From an uncultured Clostridia bacterium (lineage in GTDB: Bacteria > Bacillota > Clostridia > UBA1381): 64,000 bases of DNA. The stretch covers positions 1-64,000 of the forward strand of contig CAKSPW010000003.1 in assembly GCA_934486495.1 (NCBI GenBank), given 5' to 3'. Under the pieces are notes generated by a model. It saw only the letters and a program-made list of their open reading frames with translations. It searched no databases and was not told the DNA's origin. Position numbers and translations under genes: made by a program. This document shows, in pieces, positions 1 through 6,502 of this stretch (position 1 is its first letter; each line of letters starts with the position of its first letter).

Positions 1-150
1 ACAGGTCCTACCGGTTTGGCAGGAGCAGTAGGAGCAACAGGCGCAACAGGTCCTATCGGTTTGGCAGGAGCAGTAGGAGCAACAGGCGCAACAGGTCCTA
101 TCGGTTTGACAGGTGCAGTGGGCGCAACAGGAGCGACAGGCCCTATCGGC
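1..150 (+). repeat. 45-bp tandem repeat encoding collagen-like triplets
   Basis: About three and a third copies of a 45-bp unit (15 codons of Gly-X-Y) are visible, differing at a few third-codon positions and at the codon after GPIGL (Ala or Thr). The array continues upstream of the window. Near-identity of the copies predicts length variation by slippage. Confidence 0.85.
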
Positions 151-537
151 CCGGCAGGAACAAGCGCAAGAACGGTTGAACTTGCAACACCGACAGCTGT
201 TCCGACAGGCTCATATGTCGGAGTCGGAGCATCATCCGGCGATTTCAGCGTAAATACTTTTGTGGTTCCCGAAAATACGACGATTACAGGCATTGCGCTT
301 CATACACGTGATAATGCGCTTGCAGGAACACAGTCTGTCAATGCGGCTGTATATTCGAGCCCTGACGGCAGTGCACCGACTCCGACTTCGGCGGCTGTCA
401 CGGTAACCGCTCCGAATAATTTCGGTTCTGCTTCCGTAAACGTTCCCGTAACGGCAGGCAGTCTTATTTCTGTAAGAATAACATCCGATGAAACACTGCA
501 AAACGGTGCTGCGGTAACGCTTACGTTTCAAAATTAA
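1..537 (+). CDS. collagen-like repeat surface protein, C-terminal part (5' end outside window)
   Basis: The reading frame is open from the first base, so the start lies upstream. The first ~50 codons are Gly-X-Y triplets in a 15-residue unit ([15 protein letters not shown] with small changes), encoded by a nearly perfect 45-bp tandem repeat. After residue ~50 follows a ~125-residue Thr/Val/Ala-rich domain predicted to be beta-rich, like the trimeric C-terminal domains of BclA-type exosporium or surface filaments. Such proteins form collagen-like trimers on spore or cell surfaces and are often O-glycosylated on Thr in GAT triplets. The glycosyltransferase 50 bp downstream on the same strand fits that role; this link is inference. 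The family assignment is good, the spore-versus-cell location unknown. Confidence 0.85.
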   Translation, partial: TGPTGLAGAVGATGATGPIGLAGAVGATGATGPIGLTGAVGATGATGPIGPAGTSARTVELATPTAVPTGSYVGVGASSGDFSVNTFVVPENTTITGIALHTRDNALAGTQSVNAAVYSSPDGSAPTPTSAAVTVTAPNNFGSASVNVPVTAGSLISVRITSDETLQNGAAVTLTFQN

Positions 538-587
538 AACGCGAAGGCGGTGCGTAATGCATCGCCGATACATAGGGAGGGTGTTGT

Positions 588-1721
588 ATGAACCGTTTAA
601 CATTTCATCTTTTAGGTCTTGCTCATATAAAAACCACAAAGGAAAACTCTGCGTGCGCATATACTCAAAAAATAATTAAGCTTGCCGATATGATAAAAAG
701 CCGCGGTCATAAAATATATTTTTACGGCGTTGAGGGTTCAAGCGTAAATTGCGATGAATTTATAAGCGTTGTGGACGAGGACGTTTTAAGAAAAACATAC
801 GGCGATTACGATAAATCACGTAATTTTTTCAAACACAGTCCGACAGATGCATCATACAAAACATTTAACGAAAACGCAATCAGAGAAATAAATGAGAGAA
901 AGAGTGAGCGTGATATTTTGCTCTGCACGCTCGGGAACTATCAAAAGCCTATTGCCGATGCGGTTAATCTTATGACGGTTGAGCCGGGAATAGGATACAC
1001 GGGCGTTTTTTGCGGCAACAAGGTATTTGAATCATATGCGTGGATGCATTACGTATACGGACTTATGCATATCGAAAACGGACAGTGGTATGACGCGGTT
1101 ATACCCAATTATTTTGATGTTTCCGACTATCCGTTCAATGACAAAAAGGAGGATTATCTGCTGTATTTCGGCAGAATAATAGGCAGAAAGGGTGTTGCTC
1201 TTGCTAGCGAAATTGCAAAGGCGACGGGAAACAGACTGTATATTGTAGGTCAGGGCAGTCTTGATAACGATGAGGAGGGACTTCATCTCGGAAGTGAAAA
1301 GCACATTGTTTATAAGCCTGCCGTCGGCCCTCGGGAACGTGCGGAAATTATGGGCAAGGCGAAAGCTGTAATTATGCCGACATATTATATAGAGCCGTTC
1401 GGCGGTGTGAATGTTGAGGCTCAGCTTATGGGAACGCCTGTTATAACAACCGATTGGGGAGCATTTCCCGAAACCGTTTTGCACGGTGTGACGGGGTACA
1501 GATGCAGGACGTTTGAGGAGTTTTGCTGGGCGGTAAAAAATATTTACAGAATAAAATCCGAAAATTGCAGAGAATGGGCGGAGAAAAACTATTCAATGGA
1601 GAGAGTTGCCGGAATGTATGAGGAATATTTCCAAAGAATAAACAGGCTGTTCGCTTCGGGCTGGTACGAGGAAAATCCCGACAGGAGAGAACTTTCATGG
1701 CTTGAAAAATATTACGTATAG
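588..1721 (+). CDS. GT4-family (GT-B fold) glycosyltransferase
   Basis: A 377-residue protein starting at an ATG with GGGAGG seven bases upstream. The C-terminal half has the GT4 hallmarks: LLYFGRIIGRKG at the start of the nucleotide-sugar domain, and the EPFGGVNVEAQLMGTPVI segment containing the E-x7-E motif that contacts the donor. The N-terminal half is less typical but starts with a Rossmann-like strand (LTFHLLGLAHI). It probably adds a sugar from an NDP-sugar donor in the cytoplasm. It lies 50 bp behind the collagen-like gene on the same strand and is followed by a strong terminator, so the two may be one unit, with the enzyme glycosylating the collagen-like protein. The family is clear; the acceptor is inference. 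Confidence 0.85.
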   Translation: MNRLTFHLLGLAHIKTTKENSACAYTQKIIKLADMIKSRGHKIYFYGVEGSSVNCDEFISVVDEDVLRKTYGDYDKSRNFFKHSPTDASYKTFNENAIREINERKSERDILLCTLGNYQKPIADAVNLMTVEPGIGYTGVFCGNKVFESYAWMHYVYGLMHIENGQWYDAVIPNYFDVSDYPFNDKKEDYLLYFGRIIGRKGVALASEIAKATGNRLYIVGQGSLDNDEEGLHLGSEKHIVYKPAVGPRERAEIMGKAKAVIMPTYYIEPFGGVNVEAQLMGTPVITTDWGAFPETVLHGVTGYRCRTFEEFCWAVKNIYRIKSENCREWAEKNYSMERVAGMYEEYFQRINRLFASGWYEENPDRRELSWLEKYYV

Positions 1722-1728
1722 CAAAAAA

Positions 1729-1770
1729 CAAGCATATCATCGACATGGAGCGATATGCTTGTTGATTTTT
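1729..1770 (+). terminator. intrinsic terminator after the glycosyltransferase gene
   Basis: A perfect 10-bp stem (CAAGCATATC / GATATGCTTG) begins seven bases after the stop codon and is followed by TTGATTTTT. Confidence 0.85.
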
Positions 1771-1904
1771 GTACTGCAATTGCAACAGAAACGTGTAAAC
1801 GTATTGTATAATCAGATTTTAAATATAAACAATTATCTGCAAATTTTGTATGTTTCCAAATAAATAAACACAATTTAAAAGATTGAAACCATTTGCAGTA
1901 CAAA
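1768..1904. repeat. 12-bp perfect inverted repeats bounding a 137-bp AT-rich segment
   Basis: TTTGTACTGCAA at 1768-1779 is matched by its exact reverse complement at 1893-1904. The segment between is AT-rich and non-coding and lies between convergent genes. It could be the ends of a small non-autonomous element, or a protein-binding palindrome. I see no clear target-site duplication. Confidence 0.4.
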
Positions 1905-1951
1905 GTAAAACTGTAATAATGGATTTGTTCAAATCCTGATTATACACACTT

Positions 1952-2533
1952 TCAATTGCTTTTTAAAAATTTTTCTTCCGCCTTTCCGACTAAGGCAAAG
2001 ACGGTAACGCACACACAACCATATAATATGATTTTCTGCAAATAACAGTTATCGTATTTAATGGATGATAAGTAAATCAACAGTATTAAACATACAAGTA
2101 TTCTTGCAACGACTTTAAATACTGAGAATTCCTTTTCATCAAGAGGCTTTGCCTTTGACGCCACAGGCGAAACGGCAAACATTATCCCTGATGAAATCAG
2201 CATGACCGTTAAATATATCATGCTGTTGTAGCCGGCATACTTTACGAACAATACACAAAGTACGCTAAGCACACAAGATGACAAATAACAAATTATCGTA
2301 TTGTCAAAATGAAATCCTCCAACGTATTTTCTCAGTGCCTTATATATTATCCAAAATATTAAAACACCTTTGAAGCAGCCTGCCAGGAATCCGATAAGAA
2401 GCACCGTTATATCGGTTACGGCTATTGTAAGAAGCAGTTCAAGACCGTATGAATACTCACGCGTTTCGCTTTCGTTGATAAGACCGTGACTTGCGGCCTT
2501 ATCAACGATTTTGGTAGCTTTTGAGGCAAACAT
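1952..2533 (-). CDS. agrB: AgrB-like autoinducer-processing membrane protease
   Basis: A 193-residue polytopic membrane protein with the AgrB signature GGFH followed seven residues later by Cys (GGFHFDNTIIC); this His-Cys pair forms the cysteine protease active site in the AgrB family. Hydrophobic segments before and after predict 5-6 membrane helices. AgrB cuts the AgrD precursor and helps cyclise and export the autoinducer. Its ATG overlaps the agrD stop (TGATG) and has no clear ribosome binding site, so translation is probably coupled to agrD. It is the last gene of the locus. Confidence 0.93.
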   Translation of the reverse strand: MFASKATKIVDKAASHGLINESETREYSYGLELLLTIAVTDITVLLIGFLAGCFKGVLIFWIIYKALRKYVGGFHFDNTIICYLSSCVLSVLCVLFVKYAGYNSMIYLTVMLISSGIMFAVSPVASKAKPLDEKEFSVFKVVARILVCLILLIYLSSIKYDNCYLQKIILYGCVCVTVFALVGKAEEKFLKSN

Positions 2534-2688
2534 CAGAATAATCTGTATTTCTTAAGATTAGCCGGTGCCTTTGGCTGACCGTTTACCGGAGTAGCAACTG
2601 AGTTTGTGTTAATGATAAGTGCCAATGTTGCAACTACCGGAACAGCTTTAAGCAAAAACATAGATACTTTTGTAAATGCTTTTTTCAT
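2533..2688 (-). CDS. agrD: AgrD-like cyclic autoinducer precursor without cysteine
   Basis: A 51-residue peptide. I chose the internal ATG at 2688 (MKKAFTKV...) because AAAGGGATG lies just upstream and the longer frame would start inside the promoter. Layout is typical of AgrD: a positively charged amphipathic N-terminus, hydrophobic helix (residues ~11-27), a short core, and the conserved QPKAPANLKKYR tail that AgrB removes. Unusually, the core (NTNSVATPVNG) has no Cys. Ser30 or Thr33 would have to close a lactone ring, or the product is linear. It overlaps agrB by one base. Identity as AgrD rests on position and tail motif; the nature of the mature signal is open. Confidence 0.85.
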   Translation of the reverse strand: MKKAFTKVSMFLLKAVPVVATLALIINTNSVATPVNGQPKAPANLKKYRLF

Positions 2689-2718
2689 AATATCATCCCT
2701 TTCTAAAATTATGAAAAC

Positions 2719-2747
2719 ATTATAGTACATTTTCAAAAAAAAATCAA
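2719..2747 (-). promoter_or_regulatory. agrD-agrB promoter
   Basis: On the minus strand: TTGATT, 17 bases, TATAAT, about 31 bases before the agrD start codon. It lies in the gap between agrC and agrD, so agrDB can be transcribed separately from agrAC. Confidence 0.7.
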
Positions 2748-2755
2748 GAGGTTTT

Positions 2756-2789
2756 CGCAAAGTGGTTAAAAAGTCGCGCAAAGTGGTTT
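2756..2789 (-). promoter_or_regulatory. tandem 21-bp-spaced boxes before the agrD promoter (candidate AgrA/LytTR site)
   Basis: The sequence CGCAAAGTGGTTWA (plus strand) occurs at 2756-2769 and again at 2777-2790, exactly 21 bp apart, the nearer one eight bases upstream of the -35. Two short direct repeats one two-helical-turn step apart just upstream of -35 is how LytTR regulators such as VirR and AgrA bind. The distal box runs into the agrC stop codon. The regulator assignment is inference from layout. Confidence 0.6.
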
Positions 2790-4062
2790 AAGAATTATGG
2801 TTGATAACTACTATCGTTTTGAAAAATTCACTTTTTTCATCATAGAACCATTCGTATTTGCCTTGATACTTCAAAACTGCCGATATAATACTTTTTACTC
2901 CAAAACCGTGATTTTGCTTGTCTTCCTTGCTTGTCAAAAGCGTGCCGTCGTCAGAAACGGGCGGAGCAACGGCACAAGTGTTTTCTGTTTTAATAACGGT
3001 AAATACGGTATTTACATCGCCCACACTCAAATATATATTTTTCTTCTGTGCATCTTCACACGCTTCTATTGAATTGTTTAAGAGATTTGAAAATATGGTT
3101 ATTGAATCAATATCCCCCAAAAACTTCATAGAGCTTCGGAACGGATTTATGCACAGCATAATTTTCTTCTTGATACATTCTCTAACCTTTTCGTTTATTA
3201 AAATGTTTAGCACCTCATTATCGGTGTAATCATCGCTTATATGCTCCGCATACAGTTTTTTAAGCTCGTTTGAAACGTTCTGCATCGCATTTGCATCCGT
3301 TTTTGAAAGAGCCTCGAGAGTATTTATGTATTCCTTAAAATCATGTTTGAGCATTCTCATTTCCTGACAGTTTCTGTCGATAAGCTCGAGTTGCTTATGC
3401 GTCGGCGTATTTTCCTCGCTTTCGGCACGGAGCGTGTCGAGCTCATGCTTGCTTTTGCAGAATAAATCGTTAAGAGAGAAAATAGTTATATTTACAATGA
3501 ATATGAAAATGCTTGAAAATATAAAAATTCCGTAACTGAGCTTGCTGTCTGTTATCAAAATAAGAAATATAAGACTCAGTATCGGCAAAATAATCATAAT
3601 AGGAATACTTTGCGTAAGATATTGTTTTCCGTTTGTGATAAATTTTTTTAATACGAATACGCCAAGCAGGAAAAGAATTTTACTCGTAACCGTCAGCGTA
3701 AGCGATTGCTGAGGCGTAATTACGACCGTTTCGGTAAGCGTTAGGTTTATATTCATAAGCCACAAAACGGCATATTCGCTCAAGACCGACCAAATGTCCA
3801 AAATTGTACACTGCAAAAATGCATTTGCGAAATTAACCTCAAAGCATCTGTAAAGAAAAAGTAAATTTATAACCAAAAAAGCCGTAATTGAACCGATTAT
3901 ATTGCCGATTCCGGCAACAAAAAGAATAATCAGATATCCAACTAAGGCATATGTATTTCTAACTGAAGATGATTTTCGCAAAGGAAAGCTGGTTGTAAAT
4001 AAAAAATAGGTGGGGATAAATTCAAACAATACCCCCAAAAGTAACCCCAAATCGAATCTCAT
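2788..4062 (-). CDS. agrC: AgrC-like peptide-sensing histidine kinase
   Basis: A 424-residue kinase of the AgrC/GHKL type. Residues ~1-200 contain about six hydrophobic segments that would form the peptide sensor in the membrane. Then comes a helical dimerisation region with the phosphoacceptor box MLKHDFKEYINTL (His near residue 240) and a GHKL ATPase domain with N-box FSNLLNNSIEACED and glycine-rich HGFGVKSI. It should bind the exported AgrD product and phosphorylate AgrA. I start it at the ATG at 4062, which overlaps the agrA stop (ATGA) and has GGAGG at the right distance; the upstream GTG at 4080 is less likely. Confidence 0.92.
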   Translation of the reverse strand: MRFDLGLLLGVLFEFIPTYFLFTTSFPLRKSSSVRNTYALVGYLIILFVAGIGNIIGSITAFLVINLLFLYRCFEVNFANAFLQCTILDIWSVLSEYAVLWLMNINLTLTETVVITPQQSLTLTVTSKILFLLGVFVLKKFITNGKQYLTQSIPIMIILPILSLIFLILITDSKLSYGIFIFSSIFIFIVNITIFSLNDLFCKSKHELDTLRAESEENTPTHKQLELIDRNCQEMRMLKHDFKEYINTLEALSKTDANAMQNVSNELKKLYAEHISDDYTDNEVLNILINEKVRECIKKKIMLCINPFRSSMKFLGDIDSITIFSNLLNNSIEACEDAQKKNIYLSVGDVNTVFTVIKTENTCAVAPPVSDDGTLLTSKEDKQNHGFGVKSIISAVLKYQGKYEWFYDEKSEFFKTIVVINHNS

Positions 4063-4769
4063 ACCATACCTCCGGCCCACGCAACAAAGCGTTTGTCAAA
4101 CTCTGCGGTACAGCGTCTTGACAGAATTATGCTTTCGTCCTTTACGCCGAAGCATTTAACTCCGAATTTATCAAAGCCTGCAACATAGGCAAGATTAACC
4201 ATATAGCTTGCGTGAGTCTTTACAAAGTTTTTATTTTTAAGCTTTTCGTAAAAATGCTTGAATCTTTCGTTTGTTCTGATTTTACCACTCGTGGTTATAA
4301 CGTAAGTTTTTCTGTCTTTGGTATATATGAAAATTATATTCTTTATCAAAAAAGTATACTTATTGCCTTTATCGTCCGCAATATTAATACACGATTTTTT
4401 CTCTTCCATGCGTGCGAGCGCGCTGTCAATTCCGTCGGAAAGCCGATGCTCGTCGATAGGCTTTGTCCAAAATCTGAATGCGTCACTGTCAAGGGCATTA
4501 TCCATGTATACATTATGATTTGTAACAAAAAACACAAAGCAGTTCGGATGTTTTGTATGTATTCGTTTTGCAAATTCCATTCCGCTCATTTCCGGCATTT
4601 CCACATCAACAAAAATAAAATCGTAATATTTTTTAGCATCAAGCAGTTTTTGCGGAGAAGAGTACTGATGAACTGTGCATAAAATATCTTTTTCGCCAAA
4701 TACTTTGCGAATCATTGAAGCTTGAGCATTTAGAGTTTTTGCATTATCATCACATACGGCAGCCAACAT
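4059..4769 (-). CDS. agrA: AgrA-like LytTR response regulator
   Basis: A 236-residue regulator. The receiver domain (~1-125) has the acidic pair CDD at 6-8, the phosphoacceptor Asp55 in FVDVEMPEMSG, and Lys in the TKPI loop. Residues ~135-236 match the LytTR DNA-binding domain (NIIFIYTKDRKTYV, then RFKHFYEKL and FVKTHASYMVNL). It is the first gene of the agrA-agrC pair and probably controls the locus, binding short direct repeats spaced about 21 bp. Gene order A-C-D-B differs from the staphylococcal B-D-C-A order. Confidence 0.93.
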   Translation of the reverse strand: MLAAVCDDNAKTLNAQASMIRKVFGEKDILCTVHQYSSPQKLLDAKKYYDFIFVDVEMPEMSGMEFAKRIHTKHPNCFVFFVTNHNVYMDNALDSDAFRFWTKPIDEHRLSDGIDSALARMEEKKSCINIADDKGNKYTFLIKNIIFIYTKDRKTYVITTSGKIRTNERFKHFYEKLKNKNFVKTHASYMVNLAYVAGFDKFGVKCFGVKDESIILSRRCTAEFDKRFVAWAGGMV

Positions 4770-4821
4770 TTTATTTCACCCATTGCATAAAATCTTTTTA
4801 GTCCAAGTAAGACTTATTATG

Positions 4822-4850
4822 ATTATATCACATTTGAAAGTGACTGTCAA
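4822..4850 (-). promoter_or_regulatory. agrA-agrC promoter
   Basis: A consensus minus-strand promoter: TTGACA, 17 bases, TATAAT, about 50 bases upstream of the agrA ATG. Confidence 0.85.
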
Positions 4851-4920
4851 CGATTTCTTAAAAAGATATCATGACCGCCTTCAAGATTATCTAATATGAC
4901 GAAAAAACAACGATTTCTTA
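4848..4920 (-). promoter_or_regulatory. 13-bp direct repeat, copies exactly 60 bp apart, at the agrA promoter
   Basis: CAACGATTTCTTA (plus strand) is present at 4848-4860, overlapping the -35 of the agrA promoter, and identically at 4908-4920. The placement suggests an operator pair. The motif differs from the boxes before agrD, so it may serve another regulator. Confidence 0.45.
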
Positions 4921-5048
4921 TTTTATTCGACAAATTTCACAAGTAAAAACTTATAGCAATAACGATTAAAGGTGATTAGTGGTATAATAATACATCAGAT
5001 AATAATGTTCAATTTGTCATATTGCACTACTTGGCGGTATTTACCGGC

Positions 5049-5080
5049 AAAAAAAAGGAGCTGCACATTGCAACACCTTT
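5049..5080 (-). terminator. terminator of rpsT
   Basis: On the minus strand a nine-pair hairpin with one mismatch (5057-5077) is followed by eight T. It starts 26 bases after the rpsT stop. The remaining sequence between here and the agrA promoter holds no gene that I recognise. Confidence 0.75.
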
Positions 5081-5103
5081 TTAATAATTTACACTTTAAC
5101 TTC

Positions 5104-5367
5104 TTACGAAAGCTTTGCAAGCATAAGAGAAAGCTGTGACTTCTTTCTTGCAGCCTTGTTCTTATGAAGAATACCGCGGCATACACCCTTATCGAGCTTC
5201 TTTGCAGCCTCATTGTAAAGAACCTTTGCTTCTTCTGCATTGCCTGCTTCAACAGCTGCTTCGAACTTCTTTATAGCTGTCTTAAGAGCTGTCTTGTGCT
5301 GTGTGTTAATAAGAGTCTTCTTCTCTATAACCTTAACACGCTTTTTTGCTGACTTAATGTTAGGCAT
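5104..5367 (-). CDS. rpsT: 30S ribosomal protein S20
   Basis: An 87-residue basic helical protein, [19 protein letters not shown]... with the typical KSAKKR N-terminus and the central [14 protein letters not shown] helix, matching S20 in length and composition. It binds 16S rRNA early in 30S assembly. The start at 5367 is set by GGAGG nine bases upstream; the longer frame reaching 5436 runs through the promoter region and is not used. It is a single-gene unit with its own terminator. Confidence 0.97.
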   Translation of the reverse strand: MPNIKSAKKRVKVIEKKTLINTQHKTALKTAIKKFEAAVEAGNAEEAKVLYNEAAKKLDKGVCRGILHKNKAARKKSQLSLMLAKLS

Positions 5368-5641
5368 TAAAATCCACCTCCGAAAATTTAATATATAATA
5401 CCCTACTATCATAACATATATTATAAAAAAAAGCAAGAGATTTTTAAATATTTTTTTAAAATTGCTGTATTATTTGTATTTTTGCACCCATTTTTAGTAT
5501 ATTTTTAATAGCCAAACAAATAATCAAGCATAAATTCTGCTTTTTGAGGCCTTTACAAACCAAATGAAGCTTATGTTTTGTATTGTAAAATCGTATTTTT
5601 CATGGAATTGTTACAAAAACCATAAATTTTTCTATTATGTC

Positions 5642-5670
5642 TTGACAAAAGCAAAAAAAGGTGATATAAT
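5642..5670 (+). promoter_or_regulatory. consensus promoter before the gene fragment and tRNA-Leu
   Basis: TTGACA, 17 bases, TATAAT. It is followed directly by the four-helix-bundle fragment and, 282 bp on, by tRNA-Leu, with no other obvious promoter in between. It may now drive the tRNA. Between rpsT and this site (5368-5641) I see only AT-rich sequence. Confidence 0.7.
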
Positions 5671-5871
5671 AGGCAAGTATCTTGTTTTGGTGCTTTAGAT
5701 GAATTGTTAATCGGATTCGGATATATTCGCACGGAACAAGATGTTGTTTCTAAAATGAATATAGCATTGAAAGAAACCTTAGAAACAAAATATTGGATTA
5801 AGCTTTTAAAGACAACCGGATTTCTTTCCGAGAAAGAAAGTTCTTTACTTTTAGCTAATTGTGTTGAATAG
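5671..5871 (+). pseudogene. C-terminal fragment of a four-helix-bundle (S23 / 23S rRNA intervening-sequence type) protein
   Basis: An open frame without a start codon encodes the end of an S23-type four-helix-bundle protein: DVVSKMNIALKETLETKYW followed by IKLLKTTGFL matches the family's conserved C-terminal helix pair. The N-terminal two helices are missing, replaced by a promoter immediately upstream, so this is a truncated relic rather than a gene. Such proteins occur in rRNA intervening sequences and as stand-alone genes in Clostridia; the same fold occurs in DGR Avd proteins, but no other DGR part is here. Confidence 0.65.
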
Positions 5872-5952
5872 GAAAAATTGTTAGTAAGCATTATAAAATC
5901 ATCAAAACAGTAATTTTACATTTCCCATTTTCAACCTTCAATTTAATACATG

Positions 5953-6035
5953 CGCCTGTGGCGGAATTGGCAGACGCGCCAGACTTAGGATCTGGTGTCC
6001 CCGACGTGAAGGTTCAAGTCCTTTCAGGCGCACCA
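5953..6035 (+). tRNA. tRNA-Leu (anticodon UAG)
   Basis: An 83-base class II tRNA. The 7-bp acceptor stem GCGCCTG/CAGGCGC closes, the anticodon arm CCAGA-CTTAGGA-TCTGG gives UAG, there is a long variable arm, a GGTTCAAGTCC T-arm and an encoded CCA. A decayed phage gene lies just downstream, consistent with tRNA genes as integration sites. Confidence 0.97.
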
Positions 6036-6037
6036 CG

Positions 6038-6072
6038 TTAGAGCAAGCAATATATCGCTTGCTCTAATTTTT
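6038..6072 (+). terminator. terminator of tRNA-Leu
   Basis: Perfect 11-bp stem TTAGAGCAAGC / GCTTGCTCTAA with an 8-base loop, then five or more T, three bases after the tRNA CCA. Confidence 0.92.
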
Positions 6073-6139
6073 TATAAAACACGCAAAAATCGCGTATTTT
6101 AGTAATGATATAAAAAATTATGTACAATTAAGGACTTTG

Positions 6140-6167
6140 GCATCTGTTTTAGCGGCAGATGCTTTTT
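6140..6167 (+). terminator. hairpin with T-run upstream of the portal relic
   Basis: GCATCTG / CAGATGC with a 9-base loop followed by TTTTT. Probably a relic of the decayed phage segment or a back-up terminator behind the tRNA. Confidence 0.6.
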
Positions 6168-6196
6168 CATGCCCGCATTTAAGGAGTTGATGCAAT

Positions 6197-6400
6197 ATGG
6201 GTATTTTGCAAGGGCTATTCCGTTAAAGGTATAAACTCCAAAAGAGAACCGCAGGCTCCGGTTACGGTTTTTTCTTCGGAGGAACAACTTCCGGAAAAGC
6301 GGTAACCGAACGGGGTGGCATGCGGATGACGGCAGTGTATATTAGACGGCTGTTATCTGTTTGAATTTGTTAAGCCGTTCAAATTATACCCGTGTCAATG
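6197..6400 (+). pseudogene. degraded N-terminus of an HK97-type phage portal protein
   Basis: Reading from an ATG with AAGGAG upstream gives MGILQGLFR, a stop, then KRTAGSGYGFFFGGTTSGK, AVTERGGMRMTAVY, RRLLSV, further stops, and AVQIIP. This follows the N-terminus of HK97-family portal proteins (basic start, FF.GG..SGK.V....AM.MTAVY, R.LSE..A.LP). At least three in-frame stops and loss of the rest show it is dead. No terminase, protease or capsid gene is left. Together with the tRNA-Leu 160 bp upstream it marks an old prophage insertion. Confidence 0.6.
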
Positions 6401-6441
6401 ATGATATTAAGTTATAAATCAACAATTTTTCGCAGTCTCAC

Positions 6442-6470
6442 TTGAATTTGCCCTTTAAGTTTGATATAAT
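6442..6470 (+). promoter_or_regulatory. promoter of the EamA/ABC exporter operon
   Basis: TTGAAT, 17 bases, TATAAT, 32 bases before the EamA start codon. The preceding 6400-6441 holds no other feature I can support. Confidence 0.7.
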
Positions 6471-6502
6471 GATTAGGCAAAATATTATGAAACGGTGATA
6501 AA

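Noticed and set aside
1..150. Regular 45-bp repeat resembling a repeat array
   Set aside because: It is in frame, encodes Gly-X-Y triplets and has no spacers, so it is not CRISPR. No CRISPR array was seen in the window.
5671..5871. Four-helix-bundle fragment as Avd of a diversity-generating retroelement
   Set aside because: No reverse transcriptase, template repeat or variable repeat is present; the motifs fit S23-type proteins better.
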